Source: Liolophura sinensis
Taxonomy: Eukaryota; Mollusca; Polyplacophora; Chitonida; Chitonidae
Assembly (NCBI RefSeq): GCF_032854445.1
Contig: NC_088301.1
Span: 29,002,402 to 29,066,401, forward strand
Direction of reading: 5' to 3'
DNA: 64,000 nt
Shown here: positions 1-13,400 of the stretch, piece after piece
Layout: each line of letters opens with the position of its first letter
How positions within the stretch are numbered: position 1 is the stretch's first letter
The notes under the pieces: model-generated
Seen by the model: only the letters and a program-made list of their open reading frames with translations
What the model was told of the DNA's origin: nothing
The model's database searches: none
Position numbers and translations under genes: made by a program

Positions 1-8
1 AAAAAAAA

Positions 9-255
9 ATATTTATTTATTGATTTTTACTCCAGAATTTTCACATTTATGATGGCAGTCAGTTTTATGCTCGGGACCTTAGACAATTTACTAACGCACT
101 TTCCAACGTGTGACTTAAACCATCAGATTACTGGTCCTTAACAGTTTTTAAACTGTTTGAATGACCACACATGTGCCATTGATCACTTATCATACCTGGA
201 AGGCCCAACAAACAGTGAAAGCTGGGCAATCTGCAAATTCTCTGTCAAAGGTTAG
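9..255 (-). repeat. SINE-B copy, degenerate
   Basis: It begins with TATTTATTTATTGATT and continues with the family core GATGGCAGTCAGTTTTATG and a decayed body. The AT tail is on the left, so the element is on the - strand. Confidence 0.5.
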
Positions 256-2495
256 TTTTTAACACACATATTAAAGTTAAAAGGCAAGCAACTTAACCAG
301 TCAGTCAAGGCCGCTCCTCCATTCAGAGAGAAATCTTCCATGTCTTGATATAATTCACACCATGACACTGATTAGTGTCAGTATCACAAGTCTTTGCTAC
401 GCAGAGTTCTGGGTAAAGTCACAGTAGAGCTAGTGTGCACTGCTGCATGTGAATGAAATGCAGAAGAATTGACTATGGTCACTGTCAATAAAGAATACAT
501 CTTTGAATAAAAATTATGTATTGTTTTTAAAATGTGTAATAAATCTGCATTTTACACTGCATTGTAAAAACTTTATGCCTTTTAGGAAAGTGTATGTGAT
601 GTGTAAATCCAAAGATGCCAAATTTTTTTCCTTAATTTGAAACATTGAACATGGTATTTTTTTTCTTTTTTCTTTTTTTTTGTTTTTTTTTTTTCTTTTT
701 TCACTGCATGAATCAGTACATGTATAAAGTACCTATAAACAAATGTTGCTGATATTAAAGTGGAAATAAAAATGTGCTGTTGAAGATTACTGCATTGGAA
801 ATGTAAATAAAAGAATATATGCTGTAATCGGTAGCTGTTTCTTTAGGACACCTATGGCTATGTCAGAATTAAACGAGCAGTATATATGTATATCATCGTT
901 ATGGTTATAAAAACAATAATTCCTCATTGTGAAGTTTGGCAAGGTTATTGTCAGGAGTTTGAGAGGACATGAATATCCATGACTGTATGTGCAAGTGACC
1001 TGTCTGGACCACACCTTGGTGGAGAAAGTAGTAATATTGGCTTAGCCCTCTCTGTAAACAACTGAAAATAAAGGACTCATTTGCACCCACTCATTTACAC
1101 CTCTGCTGTTTCAAAGACCGTTCTTTAATGTGATGATTGAACAGCCACTTCACTTGCAGGCTGATTGTGTTAACTGGTTTTAGCAAGTGTGTTTGAGCAC
1201 AACCTTTTTGTTGGCAAGGAAGATTGAGAATAAGTGCCAAAGAGCTACATGGTATATGTGGACTGATGTGTGACATGTTCAGTTAAAGGACACTTGAAAC
1301 ATTTTTTTTTTGTTTTGTTTTGTTTTGTTTTTTGTTCGAATATGCAGTCTTCGAACATGTAAAAGTACTTAAAGCTTATCAGTTGTTTTTTGGGGACGGC
1401 AAAATGTCTTTAAACTAAAGTAGCCTGCACTGTCAATGGTGATAACTTTCAAAACTACCGTGTGTTGGGGTGGAGTGGGGGGGGTGGGGGGTGGAAGAGC
1501 CTGAATTGTAGGGGTGTAGATGTGTCATGTGTTAGGTTCGCCGTAGATTCATCAATGACGTAATTTCTGATTGACAGAGAATTTGCATGAAATACATCAT
1601 GTATTAAGGGAAATAAGCTATGACTTAGAAAGGAAACTTTTTTTCCCCTTTGCCAGGACCTCATAATATCATAATCTTTGTTATAAAGTTCCTTTTCATG
1701 TGTCTGCCCGGATGCACTTTGAACATTTTCTGAATTGTTTAGAACAGAAAGGTGACCCGCATTGGCTATTGTGACTCGATCCTGGAAAGACCCCATTAGC
1801 ATCTGAGTGAATACTGGCAGCATGTGGTTGTTGAAGGTGACACCTGTGGTAGTGGATCACAGTTTAAGGGTAACATGTGGCCCCTATGTTCAAGCTGGGT
1901 AAACAAACCCCTCAGAAGCTTTGGCTAGGGGACATTTTTGAGCCAGTTCAAGAAGGTACAGAATATTGGGTGTAGGTTTTCATAACAAAGTCGCTCGAAC
2001 ATGGTATACATACTCACGTTAGAGTTTATTCAAGAATAAAATAAGCATCGAGTTTCTTTAGACTTTAGATTGTAGAGCAGTGGGTTGTGTACATGTACAT
2101 TGTGATGTTAGCGAGAATGGTTTTCATATGTTTGATGGTTAACTTGCAGCATTTACTAAGAATACATGTGCACTTCTAACAACATTTGCATCAATAGTAC
2201 AAGTATCTCTTGTTATTGTGGAAAAGTCTGTAATGGTTTTCATAAGTTTCATGTTAAATTGAAAGCTTTTATAGAAATACCTTTGCACAGTTCTTATGAA
2301 GTCATTGAGACATGGTATAGATTTACCTGTGCTGAGTCTTGCATAATAACAACATTAGTGTGTTTCTGTGAAATGTGGAATTTGTTCTCACCTTTGTTAG
2401 TTTTCGTATGTTTGATGTTTAATTTAAAGCATTTAATAGGAATATATCTATTTCATTGGTGCTTTATGTCGAACTCAAGAATATGTCACTTAAAT

Positions 2496-2607
2496 GATGG
2501 AGGCCAGCATTATGGTGGGAGGAAACTGGGCAGAGCCCTGGGGAAACTCATGGCTGGGAGAGGAAGCCAGCATGAGCTGGACTTGAACTCACAGCATTGG
2601 TGGGGAT
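2496..2607 (-). mobile_element. SINE-A fragment (core plus box B)
   Basis: Matches the SINE-A body: GGCCAGCATTATGGTGGGAG, GGGCAGAGCC, then GCATGAGCTGGACTTGAACT. The tail and box A end are missing. Confidence 0.75.
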
Positions 2608-3547
2608 AAAAATATATGTACACTTCTTGAAGCATTTTCAGCAGTAGTGGGACTTGTTATTGCACACAAAGGTTTTCCTAGAACCAACTTTCATATTACC
2701 TTAATAGTTCTTGTGCAAAGACATGTGGTACCATGAGTATCATTTTGCAGATCTTACACTCACCTGTATGGATAATAAATGCAGAAGCAGCTTTTAGAGG
2801 GGATCTCATCAAATTATTATGATTTACAGAAGTTAGTGTCCTTTACCTGTTGGTGTAGATATGTACATTTCTCCAGACTATAACTGGACTAGAGCTCAAG
2901 CATTGTGAGAGTAGTGCTGGTTCACATACCAGTGCCATCTCTAACAATACCCAGGGAGATCCTGTTTACTCCCCCCAGTCACCCGTGACCCCAGGGTGAA
3001 GTGACTAGTTAAGGCTGCCTGTCAGGTGTGTGTGGTCATTACCTAAGGCCAGGTATTTAGTGGAAGCTGAAGGTGAGAGTACATTGTGTACATTAGCTGT
3101 GATACACGGCACTGACAGTCCAGTCCTATTAGCTGGTGGAGAGCAGGGGACTTGTGTTTGTTGAGGTCTAAGCTGAAGGTGTATCCACACTTGCTGCCTA
3201 CACTAAAGTACCACTAACCATCCTCTGACTGTTGACAAGAGGCTGGGAACTTCAAGGGTCAGTAGATCTTTGCTGTAGGTAAATGGACAGACAGAATTCC
3301 GGAAGATTGATCAAGTAAACGCGATCAGTGAAGAGGTTATATTTCTTTTCTGAGTGTTGATTTCATTGCTTTAGCTTAATGAAGCAAATGTGATGATTTG
3401 ACTGGATAGAAAACTCAATGTCTTTTCTGTGCGGCTTATAAACTACAGGTAAAAACAATGTGTTTTGCTTAGCTAAATTAAATATCAGTAAATTAAAATG
3501 TCCCCTTCAGTGCTTGATATTGATTCTACACTTTGTTGTATTTGTAG

Positions 3548-4227
3548 GTGAAGTAGAAGCTGATTCCATCAACAAGGATGCTACATTGTATCAGTGGGAA
3601 AACAAGATAGCTGAAGAGACAACTGTTTCCCCGTCAGAACGTAAAGTATCAGTTAGTGGTGAAGGTTTGCCATCGAAAATCAACCTGTACAGCGAAAACG
3701 TGATACGAGAGAGCGACACGACAGAAGAGGTAGACAGAGAACCTATTGCCAACATTGCCAACACTAAAAAGCACTGGGAAAACTTGTTTCAGGAAAACAT
3801 CTTGCAGAAAGGCGACGAAATCAAACCTAGGGGAACTGTACGACATTGGGAGGTGAAGATCCACAAATACGAAAAACACGCTGTCAACGTGGAGAACAAC
3901 AACAACAACATGGACACAGAGATGTATGAGAATGAGAGTGCCATTGAGCGAGAGATTCGGCTTGCCTTGGAACGAGAAGAACTGTTAAAACGAGAGAAAG
4001 AAGCTGCGAATGCGGGAAGGCGGGAATCGGTTGATAAAGTGGAGCGTGGCGTTGTTGCTGAGCACGAAGCCCCAGTGCACGCCAGCTACGAGGAGATGAC
4101 CGAGGTGGACAGAGCAGCTGAAATGTTGAGACGGCGTGTCATGGCTGACCTGGAACCTTTACAGCCATCAGAAGACCATGATTATATGAATTTAGAAGAT
4201 CGAAGACTCTCTAATACCTCCAGCCAG
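3548..4227 (+). CDS. AKAP2/MISP-like gene, first exon visible in window
   Basis: The acceptor is a T-rich tract ending TTTGTAG at 3541-3547; the donor is CCAG|GTAAGA at 4228. The exon begins with the last two bases of a codon and ends on a codon boundary. It encodes the three W-centred motifs (about 3590-3870) and the first EREIR repeat (about 3930-4010), then an acidic stretch EDHDYMNLED. An open frame runs upstream to 3460, but it crosses the acceptor and turns hydrophobic, so it is probably intron. Confidence 0.75.
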
Positions 4228-7200
4228 GTAAGATATAGTATTAATAGTACGCCTACTTGAAAAATGAGCAAGCTACAGCAAATAATTTTTTCACTTTTCT
4301 GTAATTTCAACGACCACCAGTAAAATACTTCCTGTGATCCCACTTTAAACTGAAGTTTTTCTCAAACATGATTTGAAGATAGTCGATCAGATGGCTTGAT
4401 TTATTGAAAGTGAATACTGTTTAGGAGATTGTACCACAAGTAGGAAATACACTGATTGATTCAGTTTTGGTGACTAGTATTTAGACATTGTTAGCCAAAG
4501 GAAGAATTGAGATTGAGTAATATTGATACTGGTAATATATATAAAAAAAAAGCAGCTGAGGTGAATATATATGACTCTTTTGGGCTGGGAAATAGATCTT
4601 CCAGGAATTATTAGGTTATCAAATATATCTATGCTTCTGTAAATGTACACGTGAACATGTGAGGTTTCTGTTTAGGATGTTAGATTTGTGTGGATAATCA
4701 CAAAGGTATGCTATACTGGTAAAATCACCTGATTCTCATCTCAAGAAGTTTTGACACCAAGACCATCATCCTTGTAATGGAACAAAGAAGAATGTATTTC
4801 ATCGTGTCAGTTATGTGCTGAAAGATGATTGCCCAGGTATAAACTGAAGCAATCAGGGGAGACAAGCTTGCCCTAGGTTAGGATCTAAATCAGTCTACAT
4901 GTATTTTAACAGAGGTCATTTGCCTTAGGCTATGGTGTTAGACAAGCGGCTGTTTCTGCTTACTCTACAATGGCAACCCTGTCCTTATGTGCTGTCATGC
5001 TATCTTTATAGCATGTCTTCATGTGATAGCATTCAGGATGTACTTAGCAATTTATGAGATGGAAAATAGTATTAAGTCAGTGTTAGTTTTTCACACCAGT
5101 AGCTGTGTGTGCATGTTTTGCATGTAGAGGGTATACATAAAATAGCTTCACGTCTAACAAATCAGTTGTTTTAAGAGATTAGGTTAGTGGGGTGAACTTG
5201 GCACGTGATGTACATAAAAGGCAAAATGTAGTCCGCTGGATTGTTGAAATGTTAACTAAGATACAACAGATAAAGTACAGCAGTTAAAGAGTTTGTAAAT
5301 AGTTATGACTACTGTGGAATATCTGATGTATTTTGTCTCTTGTTTTGCTCTGTTCCCCAATTTAACTCAATACTCATGTTAATAATGACATTAATGTAAG
5401 TCAGATTTCTTACATTTAACATACATTATGTATTCTTAGGGTGTGGATAAGTCTCTGACTTGAGGTACCCAGCTCAGATGATAGGAACATTCAAGGCTCA
5501 GCCATCAGTTAGTAATGTCATCGGATAAATTCTAGTGAGTGGAAAATGAAATGACTGTCAAAAGCTTTAGTCAGAAGACATGATTTTGTGCTCTCCTAAT
5601 GTTATAACTTTTTGACACGCTCAAAAATGAAATCATTGGAATAATTTGTGTATTGAACAGAGCAGATGACAACTTGATGCTTGCATAAGGATTAATGCTA
5701 CTGTTCTGACTCACTTGTAGATTGTATCACCCATCATGTGCCACGCTAAATCAAATTTGAACTGGATAAATTAACCCTGACAAGCTTGTAATTGTGAAGG
5801 TACAAACAAATGATGCCTTGTATACTCAAACCACACAGATGGGAGGTGAGGTGTGCATAAGTTTAACAGGTACACATTTACAGGTATACATATACATCTT
5901 AAATTACCTCATTCTCAGCTTACCCACATCATGTGAGGATTGTATTTTAATGGCTTTCATGACGTCATACTCGACAGGGGGCTGTAAAAATGGTGACTGT
6001 AATTTGCTGCGGTTTGCCCTGTTTCTCGTTACATCATTATTTTCTGAGGGATTGCACAAGGCATGCCGACACAAGGCCTTGTGTAGGATGTTTTTTTTTC
6101 TTTTTTTTCCCTCTGCATGGCAAGTGTTTGATAAATGTCAACGCGACGTGTTTATTGCGAGGATAAACCCCTGTAGCGAGTTCTTGTTTGTTGACTGTCC
6201 CAGTGCATCAGTAGCTTAATGTCCCTCAAAAAATACAACTACAAACATGCAAATTGAACGATAACACAAGAACAAACAAGCAGACATGACTAGGCTTGCT
6301 AAATCACTTTATTTTTTTGCAGTATTTTTGGGATTACATTTTTTCTGCCCACAAACGATGAAGGCAAGCACATAGATTGATGTGTTTGTAACATATTGTT
6401 ACATTAAAGGCATGTGGTACATGTATTTGTAGTGCTGTAATTCTGATTTCTCAGCCTTGAGCCCTCAAATCAAGTCATGCATTAAAATTGTTAAAATGAT
6501 TCCTTGCCTTAAAAGTTAAAAAAGTTAAAAGTCATGCAATGGAAAACGTCTGGACATTTGTGTAATTTGCCATTAGATTAATTGTTTGCAGAAATTTCCA
6601 GGCTTTTAAATACTACTGAAATGTTTCTGTTCATCTGTGTGAAGCAAATAGTTCTGAAAAAAGTTCTGATGGAAATCAGTGTACAAGGTAACTCACTGGG
6701 TCTTGGTTGTTTTTGTTCAAGGTAAAAGTATTGATGATGGTTTAAAGGTAAGCAAGTGTGAATTCCCAGGTGAAAAGATAGGAAAATGTCAAAAATTTGA
6801 CTAAATATCTGTCAGAAGAACCAACGGACTGAGCGACTTGACATAGCAAAAAAATGTCTGAACATGTTGGTGTGTAAACATGCTACAGTTGGCACACAGT
6901 GGAAAATACACAGTTTCTTTCTCTTCTGAAGAATTAAGAAACTTCCTTGATTTGAACTGTCATATGGAAAAAAGAAAAGCATTTAGTTGTTTTCCAACGA
7001 TACAGGTAATTACATTAAGGGATGAATAGTTTATTTAGTTATCTATGATAAGCTCTTGTCTGGTTGACTAGTCATGTGCTGGCCAAGATAATTGGGATAA
7101 ACAGTCTGGTGAACAGAGTTGGCACGTACTGAGGTGCTGGGCATCACGCAGAGCATTTACAAGGTTAAATGGGAGTTAATTCTTGTGACATAGTCCTAAA

Positions 7201-7369
7201 GCTGGGCTAGACCCTGGGGGGTATTGATCCTGGTGCAGACTAGGCACATTGTCTTTAAATACCTAATGTCTTGTAATAAAAACTGAGCAGAAGTCTCTGT
7301 TTGGTTTGTATCGATGTGAAGCTACTGGGCTTATGATCCATGTAGAATACACAGTGTTAGGTAGTACTG

Positions 7370-7406
<37 letters not shown>

Positions 7407-10400
7407 CTGCTATAGTTATAGATATGTGTAGAGAGAGAGAGATGTTAGTCTTGGATGGATCTGGCAAGTAGAGTTACATGTATATGCTCGCAGGACAAAG
7501 CCGTGTAGCCCTGCAGTGCTGTGTTATGAATACCAAGTAAAAATCAATGGTAGACTACACGGAGAGTTGGCAACACCTGGCTGCACTGTACAGGTAAGTC
7601 TTGCTTAGAGGTTTTACCTGAGCTTGAGCTTAGCCAGTTTTACCTGTGTTATTGGTAGGAGCTAGACCATTCACGTTCATAATATTGCTGGCAAGGCATG
7701 CTGAAAAGTCCTGTTACTTAGCTAGGTAGTATAGTCCTACCAGTAACAGTTTAATCACACAAGTCACCTGTATCTAGCTGCCTTAGTCAAGAAGGGGAGT
7801 GCTGGGTATTTTGCAAAGGTAATGAGTTTTTTTCATCAGTAAACACAGGAGACGTACCTCCACATGTATTTATACACAGCTTAAATTATAATGATGGCAA
7901 TTAACATACGTTCTGTGGCTGCCATGAGCTGTGTTTTAATTTATCCGCCTTGGCGTTAAGGTGTGGCCTGGGTCGTTCGTAGTCAGGAATACCTTTGTGA
8001 TTTAATGGACTAGGTTCACCCAGGTGAAAGCATGTTGGAGCAAAGCTGAATATTTTGTTGTTTCCTCATAGCTGCATGCAATGGATGTGTGAGTAGGCTC
8101 ATTCCCCAATTTGACTTCCTTAAATGTGATATATGTTATTATATTTGTGCTATTTCCACCCTGTTTGTATGTGGTACAGCATGCAAATTGTAATACAGAT
8201 CTTCCTTATATTGTCAAAGTATCATTTTTTATTTTTGTATTTGGCTTTATACAGTGCCACATTTAGACTCTGGGAAGGTACTGATATAGTATTAGATTAG
8301 ATTCCGGTGCCATTCTTAGAATCTTGAGAAGGTACTGGTGCCATGTTTAGACTCTGAGAAGATACTGGTGCCATGTCTAGATTCTGAGAACCTTCGTGGT
8401 GAAATTCTTAGATTCTTAAGAAGGTACTTGTGCCAGAGAAGGTACTCAGAGAAGGTACTGATGCCAGGCTTATAGATTCTGAGAAGACAGTTAAAGAGGG
8501 TTACTCTAACTTACATGTAACTTGGGTGTCCTGTATCTGCCTTTGGTCTACAGAGTAACCATTATAGCTTTGGCAAGTTGACACAGTCTTGTGTGCCTAG
8601 CTGTGACAGGACAGCACATGATGGCATCAGAGCAGATCATTAATAAGGCCTGCCTAGAGCTAGGTGTCTGTAGTTACATAGTTAGTTTGGTATCTGTGTA
8701 TTTAGCAAAAATCAGCTTAACCTGGATGATATATTGTTTCCTCTAATCCCTGCAGATATGATTGAGCCTGCATTATTTATCTAAGCCTTAGAGTCCACAG
8801 TACTATGAGAGTTGTGTTTTTATGACTTTCTCTTACGTTGCAGCATGTGTGCTGACTTATCCAGGAAATAAATGTAACAAAAAAAATTTTTTTATGTATT
8901 GATTGGATTAATATTTTTCTTCTCTCACTGATCGTACATGGTACGGTCTGCAACAACCTGCAGATGGTTGTGCCCCCCCCCCCCCCCCACCATAATGCTG
9001 GCCATCATTTTATAGTTGAAATATTCTTGAGTACATCATAAAACAACAATGAAATAAATAAATGAGGTAACAAGTTTTTTTGATCAGTTTAATGACAAGA
9101 GATGCGTTGCCATTTTAGTTTATTTACAACAAAATGTCAGACCTAATTCTGAAAAAAGAGTATGTAAAAAGATACAGCTGTATTCAGGTTTTGAGATTTG
9201 AGCCGAGAGGTTGCTATAGGTAAATTCACAGGTGTGTTTGACAGGAAAATGAGTCACCTTGTTCTGAGGCGACATTTGAGAAGGAAGGGTCATGGAAATT
9301 TCCAGAATTCCCTGTGACATTACCGCTTTCTTTCTGGCCTGAGTATCTCATTTTGCATGTATATATGCACCAGGCTGTTTTTCCTGGTTGTTTGGTTTGT
9401 TGAATCTAGTTTTGCCGGTTGAATATTCACGACAGTTAATTGTGATCAGTGCATTATGATAAATGGTGGTTTTTCTTTGTTGTATTTCTTCAGAAGTCAA
9501 GATTTCATTGTACTGATCATAAACATGCTTTAGTTTTGGGGTATACAGTGTAGTGAAATGTCTGACAATGAATTTCTGAATATCCCAATACCTCATGCTG
9601 GAAAGCCGGTTTTGGGAACTTTGTATTAAATTTAAATGTACACTAAAAAAAGTCACCTACAAAACTAGACTCAGATCTGAACATGTGCAATGTTCTGAAA
9701 GAAACAGACAAGTGTTGAATACAATGAACTTGTTACACTCAACCCAGACTGAGTGGATCAGTTGCAAGGTGAGGAGTTCCGAATCAGCTGTAATGTTTGC
9801 ATTATGTATCTTGACCAGATATTTTACTGTACATGTAGTGGTTAAAATATTGCGTTCCTTGGTGTTAAATTCATCATATACATTTCTTTTATAGGATTGA
9901 TTTATTTATTTATTTGATTGGTGTTTTATGCCGTACTCAAATTTCACTCGTATTTCACTTATACGACGGCATTCAGCATTATGGTGGGTGGAAACCGGGC
10001 AGAGCCCGGGGGAAACCCACAACCATCCGTAGGTTGCTGACAGACCTTCCCACTTACGGCCGGAGAGGAAACCAGCACGAGCTGGACTTGAACTCACAGC
10101 GACCGCATTGGTGAGAGACTCACAGGTCATTACGCTGCGCTAGCGCGCTAACCAACTGAGCCACAGAGGCCCCTCTTTTATAGGAAGATCTTTGTTTATA
10201 TCCTCACAGAAAGTATTGTTAGTTCGTGTAATGATTGGTAGTAAATACCAATACTCTCAAAATATATGCTATGTTATGTACAGTTATGCAGATAGCCAGT
10301 CTTTAATACATGTTAGTGTTAGACTAGTCATTCTTACATGTAAGTGTCAGACTAGCAAGCAGGTTTTTATAAATACATATTTTCTTTTTTACATGAAGTG

Positions 10401-13400
10401 GAGCAGGTGTGTGGGTAGTATACAGTGGAGCAATACTTTGATATTTTGCCCTTCAAACTTAGCAGCTGCTATTGCGTTGTGTGTAGTCACATTGTGAGGG
10501 TATTTTCCCATCCTGCATCAGTGGTGTAATAAGTTACACCGTTACTATGTAATCATTCAAAGTTGTTAGACAGGCAGCTATACATATACAATGTTGATGA
10601 ATAATGGAAGCTAAGCTTAAGTGCATGTACTAAGCTGGGTTGCCCTCTGCATAGAAGAAGGTAGGGTCATGCAAACTTGTTTTGTGGGAAGACAGGTTGG
10701 TGGGTGTAGGGTGGATATCCCTGAATGTCGCCATGCTTAAGCATAAATAAAGAGTGAAAGTAAATGTTTTAAAATAAGATTGTGATGTTTGCTTGTGTAG
10801 CCTGTTTTGTGTTCATTGTGATGTATAAGCTTCTAAGTAACTCACCACTAATACCATGCTGTTATTTTTAGGCACGCTTACATGACATATAATCTGTTAC
10901 TACATATACCAGGAATTAGGAATTAGGGATATACAAGATAATCTTGATATGTCCAAAGAAATAATGAATGGAATGGAATTAGGTATACATTTGCCAAAGA
11001 CCTTGCAAATAACCATAGGGTTTATTCTATATTACACTTTGAGGTCAGTGACAGCTGTATGTTGATTGTGGTTGATGTATATATTTGGTGTCCGCACCTT
11101 TTTATCCAGAGAACAGCAAGTTCATTTCCAGTTTGTTGATTATACGGTAATATTTTCGGTGAAATGTTTATGAATCAACAGGATGTTAAATTTTGTTCTC
11201 AAAATGCAGTGTGAGAAACTTTGCTGTTAATCGTGTAGTGTAATCTACAGCTGAATAAACCATGTGTCATTATTTTATACCTTTGATAGATTTTAAGAAT
11301 AACCTGAATTGATCTAATAACTAAATTCATTTTGCTTTTAAGTATCTTGCTGTTGTTGTATGATACTGTAATGCTGATCAAATAAAGGTTCATGTGGCTA
11401 CATGTGGTGTTGCACTCTGGAGTGCTGAAACAACTGCATGCACTTGACTGTTATGTCCTGTTAATGATTTGAAACTGATGGCATATGACACAGTTCGGAC
11501 AAGTACCTGCCTTCAGCTATGATCCCTAAGTATTAACTCTTTCCCCCAGGACATGGTTGTTTCTGTGACAGAGAATCCTATCTGTGGTTAATTAATTGAA
11601 CAGGTAAAACAGGTCAAGGTCAGGCTGAGGTAGCAATATGTTCTGAACCCAAAGGATGAAGCTAATGACCCAGTTGTGACAAAATGTGTTTTGTAAAACT
11701 GATAACCGTGGGCCAGTCATTTGTCAGAGATGAACTGTAGGCATGGCACATGGGTATGTCTTAATCGTTACCTGAGTCCTGCACTATCCTGTTTTGAACA
11801 TGTTCCAACTTGTATGCACGGGATCAAATTGCATTAGTTGAGAGATTACTGGAGTACTTATTTATTAAATATTATTTGTGTGAAGTATGTACATGTATGT
11901 ATGTTCTCCAATAAATTAATGTCATATCCCAAGCACACAGCATACCGGTACATAAACGAGTATGGTAAAAATGTTGATATTTGAAAAGAGTTATTCATTA
12001 AGTGAGGTCACTTTTTATGATGGCTGAATATATGATTGCTAATGGACCATTATAAACACTGCCACTGTTCATGTAGCGCTCATTGGCATAGTTTCTCTTT
12101 AGATCTATTTTCTGATTACACATCCATAAATCTCATGATTTTACAGCACAATACTTGTTGTTGTTTGCTGAACACACGAGCTGTACATATTAAGAACTTG
12201 TGTGAGAGTAATTTTAGGCATGAATCATAATGTTTAAGGTGAACCAGATGATAATACAGACAGTCAGATGAAAATTTGGCTAGTAATATCATCCAGAGGG
12301 ACATGTTCTGTAGGACACAAGCTGCCGTGCTCTCTTGGCTGTTCCTCATACATGTGCAGGTAGGCACGGTGTGTCATCTGATCATAGCACATCCGCCCAA
12401 GGGAAGTCACTGAACACAAGCCAGTCACGTTATCACTGATAGTCCTCCAGTAAGTCCCCGTGATTGCTACTCTGTGGGCCTGGATTACTCTGAACTAGCC
12501 TGGCTCCAGAGGGAATTTACTGTAAACAGACATTTCCATAAATTTTCTGTTGTATGGCAGAATTGGGAAAGCGTACTGCCAAAGCGCTGGTACATGTGTT
12601 GTGATCTGTTCCTCAGGACCAGCTTTTTCATATAGAGCAGCCATTTTAGTTAGCAGCTGCACTGTTGTCTCACCATGTGGCTTCCACAGAGGTTGTTATC
12701 TCACCGTTCAAAGGTTTGTCCTGGACTTTTTTCTACTTATATGACTCTTTTCCAGACTCAAGAATACTTAGGCAAATGTTTATGTATCAAGTATGAGTTT
12801 CACAGATTTTAACATGTACTTATTTCATGCTTTGTAGGACTCGGGATCAGATAACAGGAATGGCGTGTATATGAACGAGAGTATTGTGGAAAGAGAAATC
12901 CGAGAGGCCACAGAACGTGAGGAAGAGCGGAGACGAGAAAGAGCTAACCATCGCTCCACTTCTCGAGGCAGCATCTCGGACAAACCTGACATCGTTGTGA
13001 TCACGTCTGCTGAAGAGTCCACAGACGGGATGGAGCGTGTCCGCGAATGTGACAGCCCCAAGCTGACGTACGAGAGTGCAGTATCTCAGCCAGATCACGC
13101 AGGGGAAAGCTTGATTGCTCGAGAGCTCAGAGAAACGCGAGAGCGGGAGGAAGAGTTAAGGAGACTGCGACAACAAATGTATGCCAACCCCTCGCCAAAT
13201 TCTGCCAAGTCTTCTGTTTCCCCTTCAGCAGGAACCACTGGGAAAGCAGTTCAGAATGGTCACAGTGGAACTGATGGGCAGGCACGCCCAGGCTCCTGGC
13301 AGAGGGATGTATCCCCGTATGTGAGTAACCACAAGCGCAACTCGTCAGTGGACTCTGTAGCATCTAGCCAGAGTAGTACTAGGGGTGGATCAGCCACTGC

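Larger units (their letters stand above)
1..3547 (+). other. Intron or upstream region of the + strand gene
   Basis: No exon could be supported here. The stretch holds a degenerate SINE at the left edge, a T-rich tract (about 658-702), a (TTTTG)n run near 1303-1332, a G-rich run near 1466-1495 and a SINE fragment at 2496-2607. It is probably intronic, because the exon at 3548 begins mid-codon. Confidence 0.5.
4228..12837 (+). other. 8.6-kb intron of the AKAP2/MISP-like gene
   Basis: Bounded by GTAAGA at 4228 and TTTGTAG at 12831-12837. It contains a (TA)n microsatellite, a degenerate 40-bp-class repeat at 8254-8487 and two SINE-A copies. I saw no conserved exon-like block, though small alternative exons cannot be excluded. 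Confidence 0.6.

Noticed and set aside
5794-6219. 141-codon + strand frame in the long intron
   Set aside because: No motif, composition like the intron, no good splice sites; Cys/Phe-rich noise.
10110-10173. tRNA gene on the - strand
   Set aside because: Box A and box B are present, but the sequence continues into a SINE body and tail and cannot fold as a full cloverleaf; the same head recurs in several copies.
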